From: Silicimonas sp.
Lineage (GTDB): Bacteria; Pseudomonadota; Alphaproteobacteria; Rhodobacterales; Rhodobacteraceae
Length of the DNA stretch: 64,000 bases
Direction: 5' to 3'
Assembly (NCBI GenBank): GCA_022820365.1
Contig: JAJEFO010000123.1
Span: forward strand, 65,001-129,000
The position numbers and the translations under genes were made by a program. Below are positions 1-9,085 of the stretch, one piece after another. Each line of letters begins with the position of its first letter. The first letter of the stretch is position 1. The notes under the pieces are model-generated. The model was not told the origin of the DNA. It ran no database searches and saw only the letters and a list, made by a program, of their open reading frames with translations.

Positions 1-281
1 TGCAAAAGCACATAGAAGAACGTCACCACGCCGAAAGAGCGTCTCAGCTTCAGGAAGTTAATCCCGGTCCACTTGTTGACCGGGCGAACGGCAAGCGTCG
101 CGATCAACACCTGGAGCGCAAGCTCTCCCAGTTCGTGCTCCAGGGCCTTGATCGGCTCAACCCCCAGGCGACCCGTCTGGGCCTGCCACAGGAACCAGAC
201 CGGTGGCAGCACCGCCAGCACGTAGATGGCCAAGGGAGGCACAAGGCCAATGGCCCGGTTGACACGCTTGACCACGCTCAC
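1..281 (-). CDS. msrQ: MsrQ haem-binding membrane subunit (partial, C-terminus outside window)
   Basis: Inner-membrane cytochrome b-type partner of MsrP. It passes electrons from the quinone pool or flavins to the periplasmic methionine-sulfoxide reductase. The 93 visible residues contain a hydrophobic segment (LAIYVLAVLPPVWFLW), the family motif GVEPIKALEHELG, a second segment (LQVLIATLAV) and the RRSFGVVTFFYVLL region. I chose GTG at 281 because AGGGG lies nine bases upstream; no ATG is available in this frame. It follows msrP on the same strand with a gap of about 58 bases, so the two are probably one operon. The reading frame runs off the left edge. Confidence 0.85.
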   Translation of the reverse strand, partial: MSVVKRVNRAIGLVPPLAIYVLAVLPPVWFLWQAQTGRLGVEPIKALEHELGELALQVLIATLAVRPVNKWTGINFLKLRRSFGVVTFFYVLL

Positions 282-339
282 CTGCGCAAGCCCCTGGCCC
301 GGCAACGGCCGGTCCGGCAAACTCGAAATTCGGACATCA

Positions 340-1269
340 TCAGTGATTCACGATCAGGTCCATGCCGGCATAGAGATGCGCGACCTCTTCCCCGTAGCCG
401 TTGAACTTGGCCGTCGGGGTCTGCTTGGCGAAGAGACCGCCGCCAACGCGGCGCTCGTACTTTTGGCTCCATCTCGGGTGGTCACGTTCCGGATTCACGT
501 TCGAATAGAAGCCGTACTCGTGTGCGCTGTACTCGTTCCACGCGGTCGGCGGCTGTTCCGCAACGAGCGTGATCTTCACAATGGACTTGATCGACTTGTA
601 ACCGTATTTCCACGGCACGACGACCCGAATCGGCGCCCCGTTCTGGTTGGGCATCGGCTCATCGTACAGACCGGTGGCCAGTATGGTCAGCGGATGCATC
701 GCCTCGTCTAGGCGAAGACCCTCCTTGTACGGCCACTCGATGACCGGAAAGCGGACTCCGCGCATTTCATCGGGTCGCAGCGCGGTCTCGAAAGCCACGT
801 ATTTTGCGGAAGGCTGGACTCCGACACGGTCGAGAAGGTCCGCGAGCTCGAATCCGACCCAAGGGACAACCATGGCCCAGCGCTCGACACAGCGCAGGCG
901 GTAGATGCGTTCCTCAAGCGTGACGTCCTTCAGGATGTCTTCCAGCCCGTACGAGCCGGGCCGGTCAACCAGGCCGCCGATCTCGATCGTCCAGGGTTCG
1001 GTCGTCAGTTCGCCGGCATAGCGTGCCGGATCTTCCTTTCCGGTACCGAACTCGTAGAAGTTGTTGTAGCTGGTGATCTCATCCCAGGTGTTCAGCTCAA
1101 GGCCTTCGCCATATGCGGTCTTGCGCGCATTGAGACTCGCTGCTGCGGGCCCGGCAATCGAGCCGAGGGCCACTGCGCCGGCGCCCGCCATCAGCTTCCG
1201 CCGGTTCAGCCACACGTCCTTCGGTGTCACGTCCGACCAGTTCAAGTCGCTCTTGTATCGTCCTGCCAT
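340..1269 (-). CDS. msrP: Protein-methionine-sulfoxide reductase catalytic subunit MsrP
   Basis: Periplasmic molybdopterin enzyme (YedY type) that reduces methionine sulfoxide in oxidised envelope proteins. The 309-residue protein starts with a Tat-type signal: twin arginines at 23-24 (LNRRKLMAGAG), a hydrophobic stretch and an AAA cleavage region near 42-44. The motif RLRCVERWAMVVPW contains Cys127, the expected molybdenum ligand. The sulfite-oxidase-type fold continues through the VPWKYGYKSIK segment. Length matches the family. msrQ follows downstream on the same strand, as in most Proteobacteria. Confidence 0.95.
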   Translation of the reverse strand: MAGRYKSDLNWSDVTPKDVWLNRRKLMAGAGAVALGSIAGPAAASLNARKTAYGEGLELNTWDEITSYNNFYEFGTGKEDPARYAGELTTEPWTIEIGGLVDRPGSYGLEDILKDVTLEERIYRLRCVERWAMVVPWVGFELADLLDRVGVQPSAKYVAFETALRPDEMRGVRFPVIEWPYKEGLRLDEAMHPLTILATGLYDEPMPNQNGAPIRVVVPWKYGYKSIKSIVKITLVAEQPPTAWNEYSAHEYGFYSNVNPERDHPRWSQKYERRVGGGLFAKQTPTAKFNGYGEEVAHLYAGMDLIVNH

Positions 1270-1494
1270 GCTGTCCTCCGTTGCGGGTGCTTCGGAAAAT
1301 GGCGGCTGATCGACCTTTGGGCAATCGGTTTCACGGATTCGTCATTCGTTGCGCGGATTCTTTCAATTTTGTCATGATCCGCCACGGATCGCTGAGCGGC
1401 GCACAACGAAGGCGCGTTGGAATTTCCATGTCTGCGCCACCCCGGTTACCGGCATGCACCCCGGGCGCGCCCGTCGCTGCGGGGAAATGCCGGT

Positions 1495-3153
1495 TCAACA
1501 AAAGCTGCCCTGACAGAACCAGCCCGGGGACTTGGCGGCACCATGCGCAAAATAGAGCCACAGCCGCTCCCCCGTACATGTTGTCACCCGCCAGTAATCC
1601 CTCACGCCGGTACGCCACTCGGGCTCGTCCAGCCACCATTCAGGCGCGATCCGCTCGGGTCCCAAGGCGGCACGGGTCTCGAATGCCCGCCCTCGCCAGT
1701 GGAAGGCCACGGGCAGTTCCGACCCTTCCTTGGGCACGGTCACGATTTCCGGTCGCCAAAGCTCCAGCGGCCGAAGCGTGCGCGGCCGCGGCCATGCCTT
1801 GGCCGGCTCCGACCATGCGGCGTGAAGCACATTGAACGTCTTTTCGGGAATGTGGCTTTCGGCCGGATGCAGCCGGATTACCGTTTCGAGCCCGATGCGC
1901 GTACCGATCCGGTTCAGAAGGCACTCCGTCTGCTTCTCGCGCGTGGATTGCATCGTGCCATCGCGCGCCGCTGCCGCAAGGGTCGCATGCGCACGGGACG
2001 TCACCGGTTCGGTAACCGTGGCGACAAGCCGCATCATGTCGATCCCAAAGCCTGCATCAATATCGTCTGCCTTCATCATCAAGAGCGCGCAGACTCGATC
2101 AAGTGCGGTCACGGCATGCGCCAGCCCGACCTCGACCCGGCTCGCCTTGTGGTCGCTTCGGTGACATTCGAGGCGAACCTGCCGCATGCCCCGACCCGTT
2201 GCCCGAAGCCTTTTCTCCAGCGTTGGCAGAAGCCGCTTGATCGCCGCTTCGATATCCTCCTTCGACCCGATCGGCTCGGGAAAGGTAAGACGCACCCCAA
2301 AATGATGGGGCGGACGCGCGGGGTTCACGGGCTCGGGCTCCGTGCCGAGCGCCTGATCCAGCCTCTGCAGCAGGGAATGCCCGAAACGACGCCTGAGTCC
2401 CGCTCTCGGCTGGCCCGCCAGATCGCCGATCCGGCGCAATCCCAGCCGGTTCAGCTTCACAACCATGTCATCCTCGACACGCAGCGCCGCAACCGGCAGG
2501 TCGGCCAGCGCCGCCCAAGCCTGTCCGGGTGGCACGATGCGTGCCCCGCATGAAGATGGCGCCACCGCTTCGGGCTTCGGACCACCCCGTTCCCAGTGCC
2601 GCCGCCTGGCAGCCCGCGAGCGCGTCGCCCGCGCTTCCTGGGCGATGTCATCCCCTGAACGCGTGCCCGCCACCCCCTTGCCCGAGAATCGCGCAAGGGC
2701 CCAGGCCGCTCCCACCGAATCCGCAATGCTCGCCCGCAACGTCAGCCCCAGCCCCGCACATTCAGTCTTCACCTGATCCAGCAGGGTCGCTTCGCCTCCA
2801 AAGAGATGCGCGCACCCGGTGATGTCGGCCACAAGCGCCTCGGGCGGATCCTCGGACACCCAAGGGCTGAACTTGCCCGCCCAGCGGCACAGCGCAGTCA
2901 GAACAGCATGATCGACCTGCGAGTCCATGGGCCGCGTCTGGAGCCTGGAACACATGGCGTAGGCATCACTCAATGGCTGGCCTCGCTTCAATCCCGCCGC
3001 CTCAGCTTCGGCCGAGAGCGAAACCAGCACCTGTTTCTGCCCCTCCTGTCCCACGACCGCAAAAGGCGCGCCAGGCATGCCAAGGCCCTGTCGCACCGAA
3101 TGCTCGGCAGCGAGACGAGGAAACCAGAGCGACATGATCCGTCGCTGCCTCAT
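1495..3153 (-). CDS. imuB: ImuB-like Y-family polymerase homologue
   Basis: Non-catalytic Y-family polymerase relative that normally works with ImuA and DnaE2 in SOS-induced mutagenesis. The 552-residue protein opens with SLWFPRLAAEH, where active Y-family enzymes carry metal-binding aspartates, so it lacks the first catalytic acid, as known for ImuB. ADITGCAHLFGGE and the C-terminal ending SPGWFCQGSFC are typical of the family. I start at ATG 3153 (MRQRRIMSLWF); ATG 3135 is also possible, and neither has a strong Shine-Dalgarno site. No imuA or dnaE2 lies beside it. A GAAC-N4-GTTC palindrome sits just upstream. Confidence 0.85.
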   Translation of the reverse strand: MRQRRIMSLWFPRLAAEHSVRQGLGMPGAPFAVVGQEGQKQVLVSLSAEAEAAGLKRGQPLSDAYAMCSRLQTRPMDSQVDHAVLTALCRWAGKFSPWVSEDPPEALVADITGCAHLFGGEATLLDQVKTECAGLGLTLRASIADSVGAAWALARFSGKGVAGTRSGDDIAQEARATRSRAARRRHWERGGPKPEAVAPSSCGARIVPPGQAWAALADLPVAALRVEDDMVVKLNRLGLRRIGDLAGQPRAGLRRRFGHSLLQRLDQALGTEPEPVNPARPPHHFGVRLTFPEPIGSKEDIEAAIKRLLPTLEKRLRATGRGMRQVRLECHRSDHKASRVEVGLAHAVTALDRVCALLMMKADDIDAGFGIDMMRLVATVTEPVTSRAHATLAAAARDGTMQSTREKQTECLLNRIGTRIGLETVIRLHPAESHIPEKTFNVLHAAWSEPAKAWPRPRTLRPLELWRPEIVTVPKEGSELPVAFHWRGRAFETRAALGPERIAPEWWLDEPEWRTGVRDYWRVTTCTGERLWLYFAHGAAKSPGWFCQGSFC

Positions 3154-3174
3154 GGATAGAACAATATCACGGCA

Positions 3175-3186
3175 GAACACGAGTTC
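3175..3186. promoter_or_regulatory. GAACACGAGTTC palindrome upstream of imuB
   Basis: A perfect 12-base inverted repeat, 21 bases upstream of the chosen imuB start. GAAC-N4-GTTC is the LexA box form known from Gram-positive bacteria. Alphaproteobacterial LexA usually binds GTTC-N7-GTTC, which I did not find here. Its position before an SOS-type gene makes a LexA role possible, but about one such eight-base match is expected by chance in a window of this size. Confidence 0.3.
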
Positions 3187-3473
3187 CTGTTTTGTTTCAC
3201 TCTATGCGAAATCCCGCTCGATGTCGAGATCTTCATCCATCGGTCGGCAAGAAGGAACGCGGGGCCTAGATTCGGCGCAAATCGCAACGACGCGAACCAA
3301 CCAGGTAGGCCGCCGTCAATAGCACAGGGCCGACATTATTGGATTGGCTCGTGAAGCGAGGCGCCGGACTCCAAAGACTGCCCAATCCTCAAGCAGACTT
3401 GCCAAGGCGGCAACGGCAGTTGCCTCGCGGGATTCCGGCTCTTCTCGACGAGCAGATCGAGCCTTGCTGCGTT

Positions 3474-3971
3474 TCACGTCTTGCCGCCAGTTCGTGGCGA
3501 GAGCTGATACGTCAGCCATTCGGTCCTTTCGGCAACGGAATCGTAAAGCTGCTGTGCCTGATGGTTGTCCTGCGCCGTCATCCAACGCACGAAGTCCCAG
3601 CCTGACTTCTCCGCGAGCAGGGAAGTCGCCTCAATCAACCGCCGGCCGACCCCGCGGCCACGCTCTGCGGGTGCGACGAACAAATCGTCAAGAAAGCAAG
3701 CAGAACTTCCCGTCAGAGTGCGAAAATAAGGACGGAAATGAGCAAAGCCGACAATCTGGCCGTCCTTGACTGCTACCAATCCGCTTGTCGGGTGGTCTTC
3801 ATCCATTAGCCAACGCCAGACCCGATCGAAGACCTTCTCGCTCATCTGCTGGTTATAGAACTGGCAATAACCGGCAAACAAGTTACGCCAATCTGGTCGA
3901 TCCTGCTCGCACACAGCCCGAATTTCGACTTCCACGGAACCCTCGGCCCGACCCGGTTCTTTGCGCATCAT
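3474..3971 (-). CDS. GNAT family N-acetyltransferase
   Basis: Predicted cytoplasmic acetyltransferase of 165 residues using acetyl-CoA; substrate unknown. The acetyl-CoA pyrophosphate loop RGRGVGRRLI follows the beta-strand FLDDLFVAPAE, and the C-terminal AQQLYDSVAE helix fits the GNAT fold. ATG 3971 is chosen because AAGGAGG lies nine bases upstream; an earlier ATG at 3980 directly abuts that site. It is transcribed towards imuB, with about 290 bases between them that hold no convincing gene. The family is certain; the acceptor cannot be inferred from the neighbours. Confidence 0.85.
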   Translation of the reverse strand: MMRKEPGRAEGSVEVEIRAVCEQDRPDWRNLFAGYCQFYNQQMSEKVFDRVWRWLMDEDHPTSGLVAVKDGQIVGFAHFRPYFRTLTGSSACFLDDLFVAPAERGRGVGRRLIEATSLLAEKSGWDFVRWMTAQDNHQAQQLYDSVAERTEWLTYQLSPRTGGKT

Positions 3972-4599
3972 GGGAACCATCCTCCTTGACAAAGTGCCGA
4001 TTTTGCAAACTTGGGTTGCCTTTGCAGCAAGAGCCCCCAAAGGAATCCACGCTCTCGCCGTGCTCCTGCTACCTGATTGCCCGGCGTTGGCAACGGGTGA
4101 TTAAACGGTGGTTGACGACCTTCGCAATCGTTTTCCATTTCCGATGATGAGTGCCGGCGAAAGAGGCACGGACCGCCTCGCAGGAATGGCGGGACTCCGG
4201 ACGGAACCAATTCCCCGCTACATGGCGATGCACGACGTCCAATTTCCGCTCAATGGGCAGAGATGCGTCAGGCAGTACAAAAGGCGAGCAACCAGGTCCG
4301 GAACTGCGGCCATCGCAGGCAAGGTCCGAGCGACTTTGCGTGCCGATGGCGAGCATTGTCGCAGCGCAAGCAAATCAGCCTGCCGTAGAAACGAGTCCGT
4401 TCGAACTTCTGCAGCAGCCGCAAGCTCATTTCTGCATCGGCTTTCCCACCTTCGACCTGCGTGAGCTTCATCTTCTCGGGGTACTGCGCTGCGTGTAGAG
4501 TCAGCGGCCGTCGGACCGCCAGGAATTGGCCATTTGCAATTGATTTTGCCTCGATCGTCGCGCAGGGTCGGTTCAGAAGCGAACAGGGAGAGCCAAGGG
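3972..4599. other. Intergenic stretch with no convincing gene
   Basis: 628 bases between the divergent acetyltransferase and formaldehyde dehydrogenase genes. It must hold both promoters. A minus-strand frame at 4268-4471 could encode 67 residues beginning [15 protein letters not shown], but its ribosome site is weak and I recognise no family. I see no RNA gene, strong hairpin or long repeat. Confidence 0.5.
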
Positions 4600-5712
4600 A
4601 TGCGCACGAAAGCCGCAATTGCCACCGCCGCCGGCAAGCCGCTGGAGGTCATCGATGTCAATCTTGACGGGCCGAGGGAGGGCGAGGTCCTGGTCGAGAT
4701 AAAGGCCACGGGGATCTGCCATACGGACGAGTTCACTCTCTCCGGTGCCGATCCCGAAGGGCTCTTTCCGGCGATCCTCGGACACGAGGGGGCCGGCGTC
4801 GTGCTCGAAGTCGGCAATGGCGTCAAGAGCGTCAAGCCCGGTGACCACGTCATCCCGCTCTACACGCCCGAATGCCGGGAATGCGAGTACTGCCTCCACC
4901 CCAGGACAAACCTCTGCCAAGCGATTCGGACGACTCAAGGCCAAGGCCTGATGCCGGACGGCACGTCGAGGTTTTCAACGCTCGATGGCGACCCGATCCT
5001 GCACTACATGGGATGCTCGACGTTTTCGAACCACACCGTGCTCCCCGAAATTGCGGTCGCCAAGGTTCGGAAGGATGCGCCTTTCGACAAGATCTGCTAT
5101 ATCGGCTGCGGCGTGACTACGGGCATTGGCGCCGTGATCAACACGGCGAAGGTCGAAGAAGGCAGCCGCGCGATCGTGTTCGGACTCGGCGGAATCGGGC
5201 TCAACGTAATCCAGGGCCTGCGGCTTGCAGGCGCTGACCAGATCGTCGGCGTCGATGTCAATGCCGGCAAGAAGCCCATGGCCGAGAGATTTGGCATGAC
5301 GGACTTCGTGAACCCGGAAGAGATGGACGGCGATCTCGTTGCCTTCCTGGTCAATCTCACGGGAGGCGGTGCGGACTACACGTTCGACGCCACCGGCAAC
5401 GTCGACGTCATGCGGGCCGCACTGGAATCTGCGCACAAGGGCTGGGGCGAAAGCGTGATCATTGGCGTGGCGCCAGCCGGAGCCGAAATTGCAACGCGAC
5501 CTTTCCAGCTGGTGACCGGAAGGGTTTGGCGCGGAACCGCGTTTGGCGGCGCAAGAGGCCGCACGGACGTGCCGAAAATCGTCGACTGGTACATGGATGG
5601 CAAGATCGAGATCGATCCGATGATCACGCATACCCTGAAGCTCGACGGCATCAACGAGGGCTTCGACCTGATGCATGCGGGCAAGTCGATCAGATCGGTC
5701 GTGGTCTACTGA
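4600..5712 (+). CDS. frmA: S-(hydroxymethyl)glutathione dehydrogenase / class III alcohol dehydrogenase
   Basis: NAD- and glutathione-dependent formaldehyde-oxidising zinc dehydrogenase, 370 residues. The catalytic zinc ligands are visible as Cys40 (GICHTDE) and His62 (GHEGAGVV). The structural zinc site is the four cysteines 92, 95, 98 and 106. The nucleotide fold carries [15 protein letters not shown] 4600 is chosen because the protein then matches family starts ([16 protein letters not shown]) and GGGAG/AAGGG lies upstream. Acts in formaldehyde detoxification together with S-formylglutathione hydrolase, which is not in this window. The next plus-strand gene is a ClpP paralogue 120 bases on. 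Confidence 0.96.
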   Translation: MRTKAAIATAAGKPLEVIDVNLDGPREGEVLVEIKATGICHTDEFTLSGADPEGLFPAILGHEGAGVVLEVGNGVKSVKPGDHVIPLYTPECRECEYCLHPRTNLCQAIRTTQGQGLMPDGTSRFSTLDGDPILHYMGCSTFSNHTVLPEIAVAKVRKDAPFDKICYIGCGVTTGIGAVINTAKVEEGSRAIVFGLGGIGLNVIQGLRLAGADQIVGVDVNAGKKPMAERFGMTDFVNPEEMDGDLVAFLVNLTGGGADYTFDATGNVDVMRAALESAHKGWGESVIIGVAPAGAEIATRPFQLVTGRVWRGTAFGGARGRTDVPKIVDWYMDGKIEIDPMITHTLKLDGINEGFDLMHAGKSIRSVVVY

Positions 5713-5832
5713 CCTGACGGCAGCTGATCCAGAAAACGTGCAGCCGAATGACTTAGCGCCGCTCATCGCGGAGGGCCTTGTCATTCGCCGCATCTGAAAC
5801 GACATACCACAAATGCAATTGAGGTGGCGGCC

Positions 5833-6423
5833 ATGATTTCCGGTGACAAAGACGACGACAAGAAACGTGACGATTCCGGGAACGACAGGGTTTCGGAGCT
5901 CTTCTTCAAGTCCCGAAACGTCCTGATCACCGGCGAGATCAACGACAAGCTGGCAAACCAGGTCGCAACCCGCCTCATCGCCCTTGCCGAGGACGGCGAT
6001 GACCCGATCAACGTCTTCATTTCGTCGCCCGGCGGACATGTGGAATCAGGCGACATGGTCCACGACATGATCAAGTTCATCGCGCCCACGGTTCGGACGA
6101 TCGGTTCAGGCTGGGTCGCGTCCGCAGGTGCGCTGATCTTCGTGGCCGCAAAGAAGAGCAATCGCTTCTGCCTGCCGAACACGCGCTTTCTCCTGCACGA
6201 GCCCCGTGGCGGGATCGGGGGATCGGTTTCGGACATACAGATACAGGCCGAACAGATCCGCATCATGCGCGAGCGGTTCCACCGCATCTTTTCTGAGGCA
6301 ACGGGGCAGACCACCAAGAAAATCGCTGCCGACACCCGGCGAGACTTCTGGCTCAACGCCGACCAGGCCATCAAGTACGGGCTGCTTGGCAAGGTGATCT
6401 CCAGCGCAAGGGAACTGGGGTAG
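5833..6423 (+). CDS. ClpP-like serine protease (paralogue)
   Basis: 196-residue member of the ATP-dependent Clp protease proteolytic-subunit family. With the start at ATG 5833 (GAGGTGG just upstream; a GTG at 5824 is an alternative), the triad falls at Ser97 (VASAG), His122 (LLHEP) and Asp171 (RRDFW), the same numbers as mature E. coli ClpP. The sequence around the serine (GSGWVASAGALI) differs from the usual MGQAASMG, and the N-terminus is highly charged (DKDDDKKRDD). It is therefore probably a second, specialised ClpP rather than the housekeeping one. No Clp ATPase is adjacent; clpA lies 13 kb away. Confidence 0.85.
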   Translation: MISGDKDDDKKRDDSGNDRVSELFFKSRNVLITGEINDKLANQVATRLIALAEDGDDPINVFISSPGGHVESGDMVHDMIKFIAPTVRTIGSGWVASAGALIFVAAKKSNRFCLPNTRFLLHEPRGGIGGSVSDIQIQAEQIRIMRERFHRIFSEATGQTTKKIAADTRRDFWLNADQAIKYGLLGKVISSARELG

Positions 6424-6625
6424 ATTCGGATCGTTGCCCGTGCGTTCAGCGAGCGACCAGCGCCCGTGACGAAAATGCGGCCGGTTCCGGCCCTGCCGCA
6501 GGTCGACCCGCGTAACGCCCCGAACCTTGGGCTTTCAAAGGAGCGCGCCAGTTCATGGTGTGCCGACCGGTCTTGAAGGTTCGAAGCCAAGACCACAGAT
6601 TGGGACAGGTCTGCCGGAGAAGCGA

Positions 6626-7603
6626 ATGATCCCTGGCCTTGATCGCCGTCGCAAGTTTTCCGACCTGTCAGAACAGGAAGTCCTTGCCCTTGCGATTTCC
6701 TCGGAAGAGGACGACGCCCGAATCTACCGTACTTACGCCAGCAAGCTCCGGAAGGAATTCCCGGGCTCCGCAACCGTGTTTGACGAAATGGCAGTCGAGG
6801 AAGATGCCCATCGCAACGTCTTGATCGACCTTCACAGAAAGCGTTTCGGCGACACGATCCCGTTCATTCGGCGCGAGCATGTTTCGGGCTACTTCGCCCG
6901 CCCTCCAGTATGGCTGATCGAGAATCTCGGGTTGGAGCGCATGCGCGAGGAAGCACTCGCCATGGAGCACGCCGCAGCCCGGTTCTATGAAGCCGCGGCC
7001 GGCAGGGCCAGCGATGCCGAAACCCGGAAGCTTCTGGGTGACCTTGCGGCGATCGAGGCCGGGCACGAAACCGTAGCGCAGAACTTGTCCGGCGCTCACC
7101 TCGACCGCGAAACCCTGGAAAGCGAGAGCCGGTCCGCGCACAGGCAATTCGTGCTGACATGGGTTCAGCCAGGCCTGGCCGGGCTCATGGACGGGTCGAT
7201 ATCGACGCTCGCACCGATCTTCGCCGCGGCCTTCGCCACCGGCGACACATGGAGCACGTTCCTGATTGGAATTGCCGCCTCGGTCGGTGCCGGCATCTCG
7301 ATGGGGTTCGCGGAGGCGGCTTCGGATGACGGGCAGATTTCCGGGCGCGGCTCACCTGTCAAGCGCGGACTGGCTTCAGGCGTGATGACCACCATTGGCG
7401 GGCTTGGGCACGCGCTGCCTTACCTGATACCGGATTTCTGGACCGCGACCACGATCGCATTCATCGTGGTGCTCTTCGAGCTTTGGGCAATTGTCTGGAT
7501 CCAGAACCGATTCATGGAGACACCGTTCTTTCGGGCCACGCTTCAGGTGGTTCTGGGCGGGGCGCTCGTGCTTGCGGCCGGAATCCTGATCGGGTCCGGA
7601 TAA
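6626..7603 (+). CDS. mbfA: Iron exporter MbfA (ferritin-like domain fused to VIT1-type membrane domain)
   Basis: 325-residue inner-membrane protein that exports Fe(II), protecting against iron and peroxide stress in alphaproteobacteria. The N-terminal half is a ferritin-like di-iron helix bundle with acidic/histidine motifs at SSEEDDAR, EEDAHRN (59-62), LAMEHAAARFYE and AIEAGHE (144-148). The C-terminal half has VIT1-like membrane segments (GLMDGSISTLAPIFAAAF, FLIGIAASVGAGISMGF, and two more at the end). ATG 6626 has GGAGA six bases upstream and gives the usual family length. In relatives it is controlled by Irr; I did not identify an operator here. Confidence 0.93.
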   Translation: MIPGLDRRRKFSDLSEQEVLALAISSEEDDARIYRTYASKLRKEFPGSATVFDEMAVEEDAHRNVLIDLHRKRFGDTIPFIRREHVSGYFARPPVWLIENLGLERMREEALAMEHAAARFYEAAAGRASDAETRKLLGDLAAIEAGHETVAQNLSGAHLDRETLESESRSAHRQFVLTWVQPGLAGLMDGSISTLAPIFAAAFATGDTWSTFLIGIAASVGAGISMGFAEAASDDGQISGRGSPVKRGLASGVMTTIGGLGHALPYLIPDFWTATTIAFIVVLFELWAIVWIQNRFMETPFFRATLQVVLGGALVLAAGILIGSG

Positions 7604-7794
7604 GCTCGGACCGTTCCAAGCGAAAGGTCGCATCGGCAAGGGCAAGAGCGGCCGTCTCGGGAAAACGGCGGCGGGAAATCCCGCAGGGAATCAAACCGAA
7701 AGATCTGCCGCAAATGCGGCACTTTGCCGGGGTAACTCGGGACAGGCAGCTTGCCGCACCTCCCGAACGGCTCAACTTCCGCAGTCCCCGAATT

Positions 7795-8805
7795 CTACTG
7801 GCGGTCGCTGCCTGCGCCATAGGCATCGATTATCTTGGCTACCAGCGGATGACGGAAAACATCCCCGGACGTGAAGTGACAGAACGCAATTCTGTCAATG
7901 TCGGCGAGGAGCCTTTCGGCGTCCATGAGGCCGGAAGTGACCCCGCGAGGCAAATCCGCTTGGGTCCTGTCGCCGGTGATCGCCATTCGGCTGCCTTCGC
8001 CCAGACGAGTCAGGAACATCTTCATCTGCATGGTGGTGGCGTTCTGCGCCTCGTCCAGCACCACGAAAGCGTTGGAAAGAGTCCGCCCGCGCATGAACGC
8101 AAGTGGCGCGATCTCGATCCGCTTGTCCTCGATCAATCTGGTCAACTGCTTGTCTGGCAGGAAATCGTTGAGAGCATCGTAGAGCGGCTGCATGTACGGA
8201 TCGACCTTTTCCTTCATGTCGCCCGGAAGGAAACCCAGCCTCTCGCCGGCCTCGACCGCGGGTCGACTTAGAATGATCCTGTCGACATGGCCGTTGACAA
8301 ACATGTTCACGCCCACTGCAACGGCGAGATATGTCTTGCCGGTTCCCGCCGGGCCGATGCCGAACACAAGCTCGTTCGAGAAAAGAGAACGGGCATAGGC
8401 CCTCTGCGCCCCGGTCCTCGGCTCAACCAGCTTCTTTCGCGTCTTGATCTCGATCTTGCCGCGCGGAAAGAGCTCCATCTGATCGGAAGACGAGCCGACG
8501 GCCACATCCTCGTCCATGCGAATTTCCGCGTCGATGTCGCCGGGCGTGATCTCGCGCCCAGCCTCCAGCCGCCGATGAAGCGCTTCAAGCACTTCGACCG
8601 CGCGACCGACATCCGCGCACTCGCCGAAGACCGTTAGCCTGTTGCCTTGATGCACGACTTGTACGGAAAGCGCTTCCTCGACCTGAACGAGATTGCGGTT
8701 GAACTCTCCGAATAGGTCGATGAGCAGGCGGTTGTCGGGAAACTCCAGTTGCGTTTGGAAAGCTCCATCTTGCGGCTTCGGGTCGTTCAGCGAACGAACG
8801 GTCAA
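7795..8805 (-). CDS. phoH: PhoH-like ATPase (YbeZ)
   Basis: 336-residue cytoplasmic P-loop ATPase linked to RNA metabolism and ribosome maturation. Walker A is GPAGTGKT at 151-158, and the Walker B region is VVLDEAQN. The start is TTG 8805: an in-frame stop lies just upstream, GGAG is nine bases before the TTG, and no ATG occurs near the N-terminus. It follows miaB on the same strand, the classic miaB-ybeZ order, but the expected ybeY is absent. The gene ends 191 bases from the convergent mbfA. Confidence 0.92.
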   Translation of the reverse strand: MTVRSLNDPKPQDGAFQTQLEFPDNRLLIDLFGEFNRNLVQVEEALSVQVVHQGNRLTVFGECADVGRAVEVLEALHRRLEAGREITPGDIDAEIRMDEDVAVGSSSDQMELFPRGKIEIKTRKKLVEPRTGAQRAYARSLFSNELVFGIGPAGTGKTYLAVAVGVNMFVNGHVDRIILSRPAVEAGERLGFLPGDMKEKVDPYMQPLYDALNDFLPDKQLTRLIEDKRIEIAPLAFMRGRTLSNAFVVLDEAQNATTMQMKMFLTRLGEGSRMAITGDRTQADLPRGVTSGLMDAERLLADIDRIAFCHFTSGDVFRHPLVAKIIDAYGAGSDRQ

Positions 8806-9085
8806 ATTCTGTCACTCCGGACATGAAGGGCTGATGGCCCTGATGCTGCCAAGGGATGGGCGGCAACGCAAGGGGGCCAGGTCTTCCCCGGCTCCGGAAA
8901 TTCCGGAGCAATCCCTGGACGGCGCGGCGAAATCGCAATTGCCACATGTAAGCGCACGGAACGAAATGCACCTGGAAACGGCGCGCCGGCCCCCAACGTG
9001 CCCGGGTCGGTGAGAGACGGCTCCCGTACGCGCATGCCCGCCTCTCCGCGAGATTGATTCCGCCGAGCAATCCAGTTGGCAATGC

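Noticed and set aside
1417..2553. 378-codon plus-strand frame
   Set aside because: Antisense to imuB, no homology.
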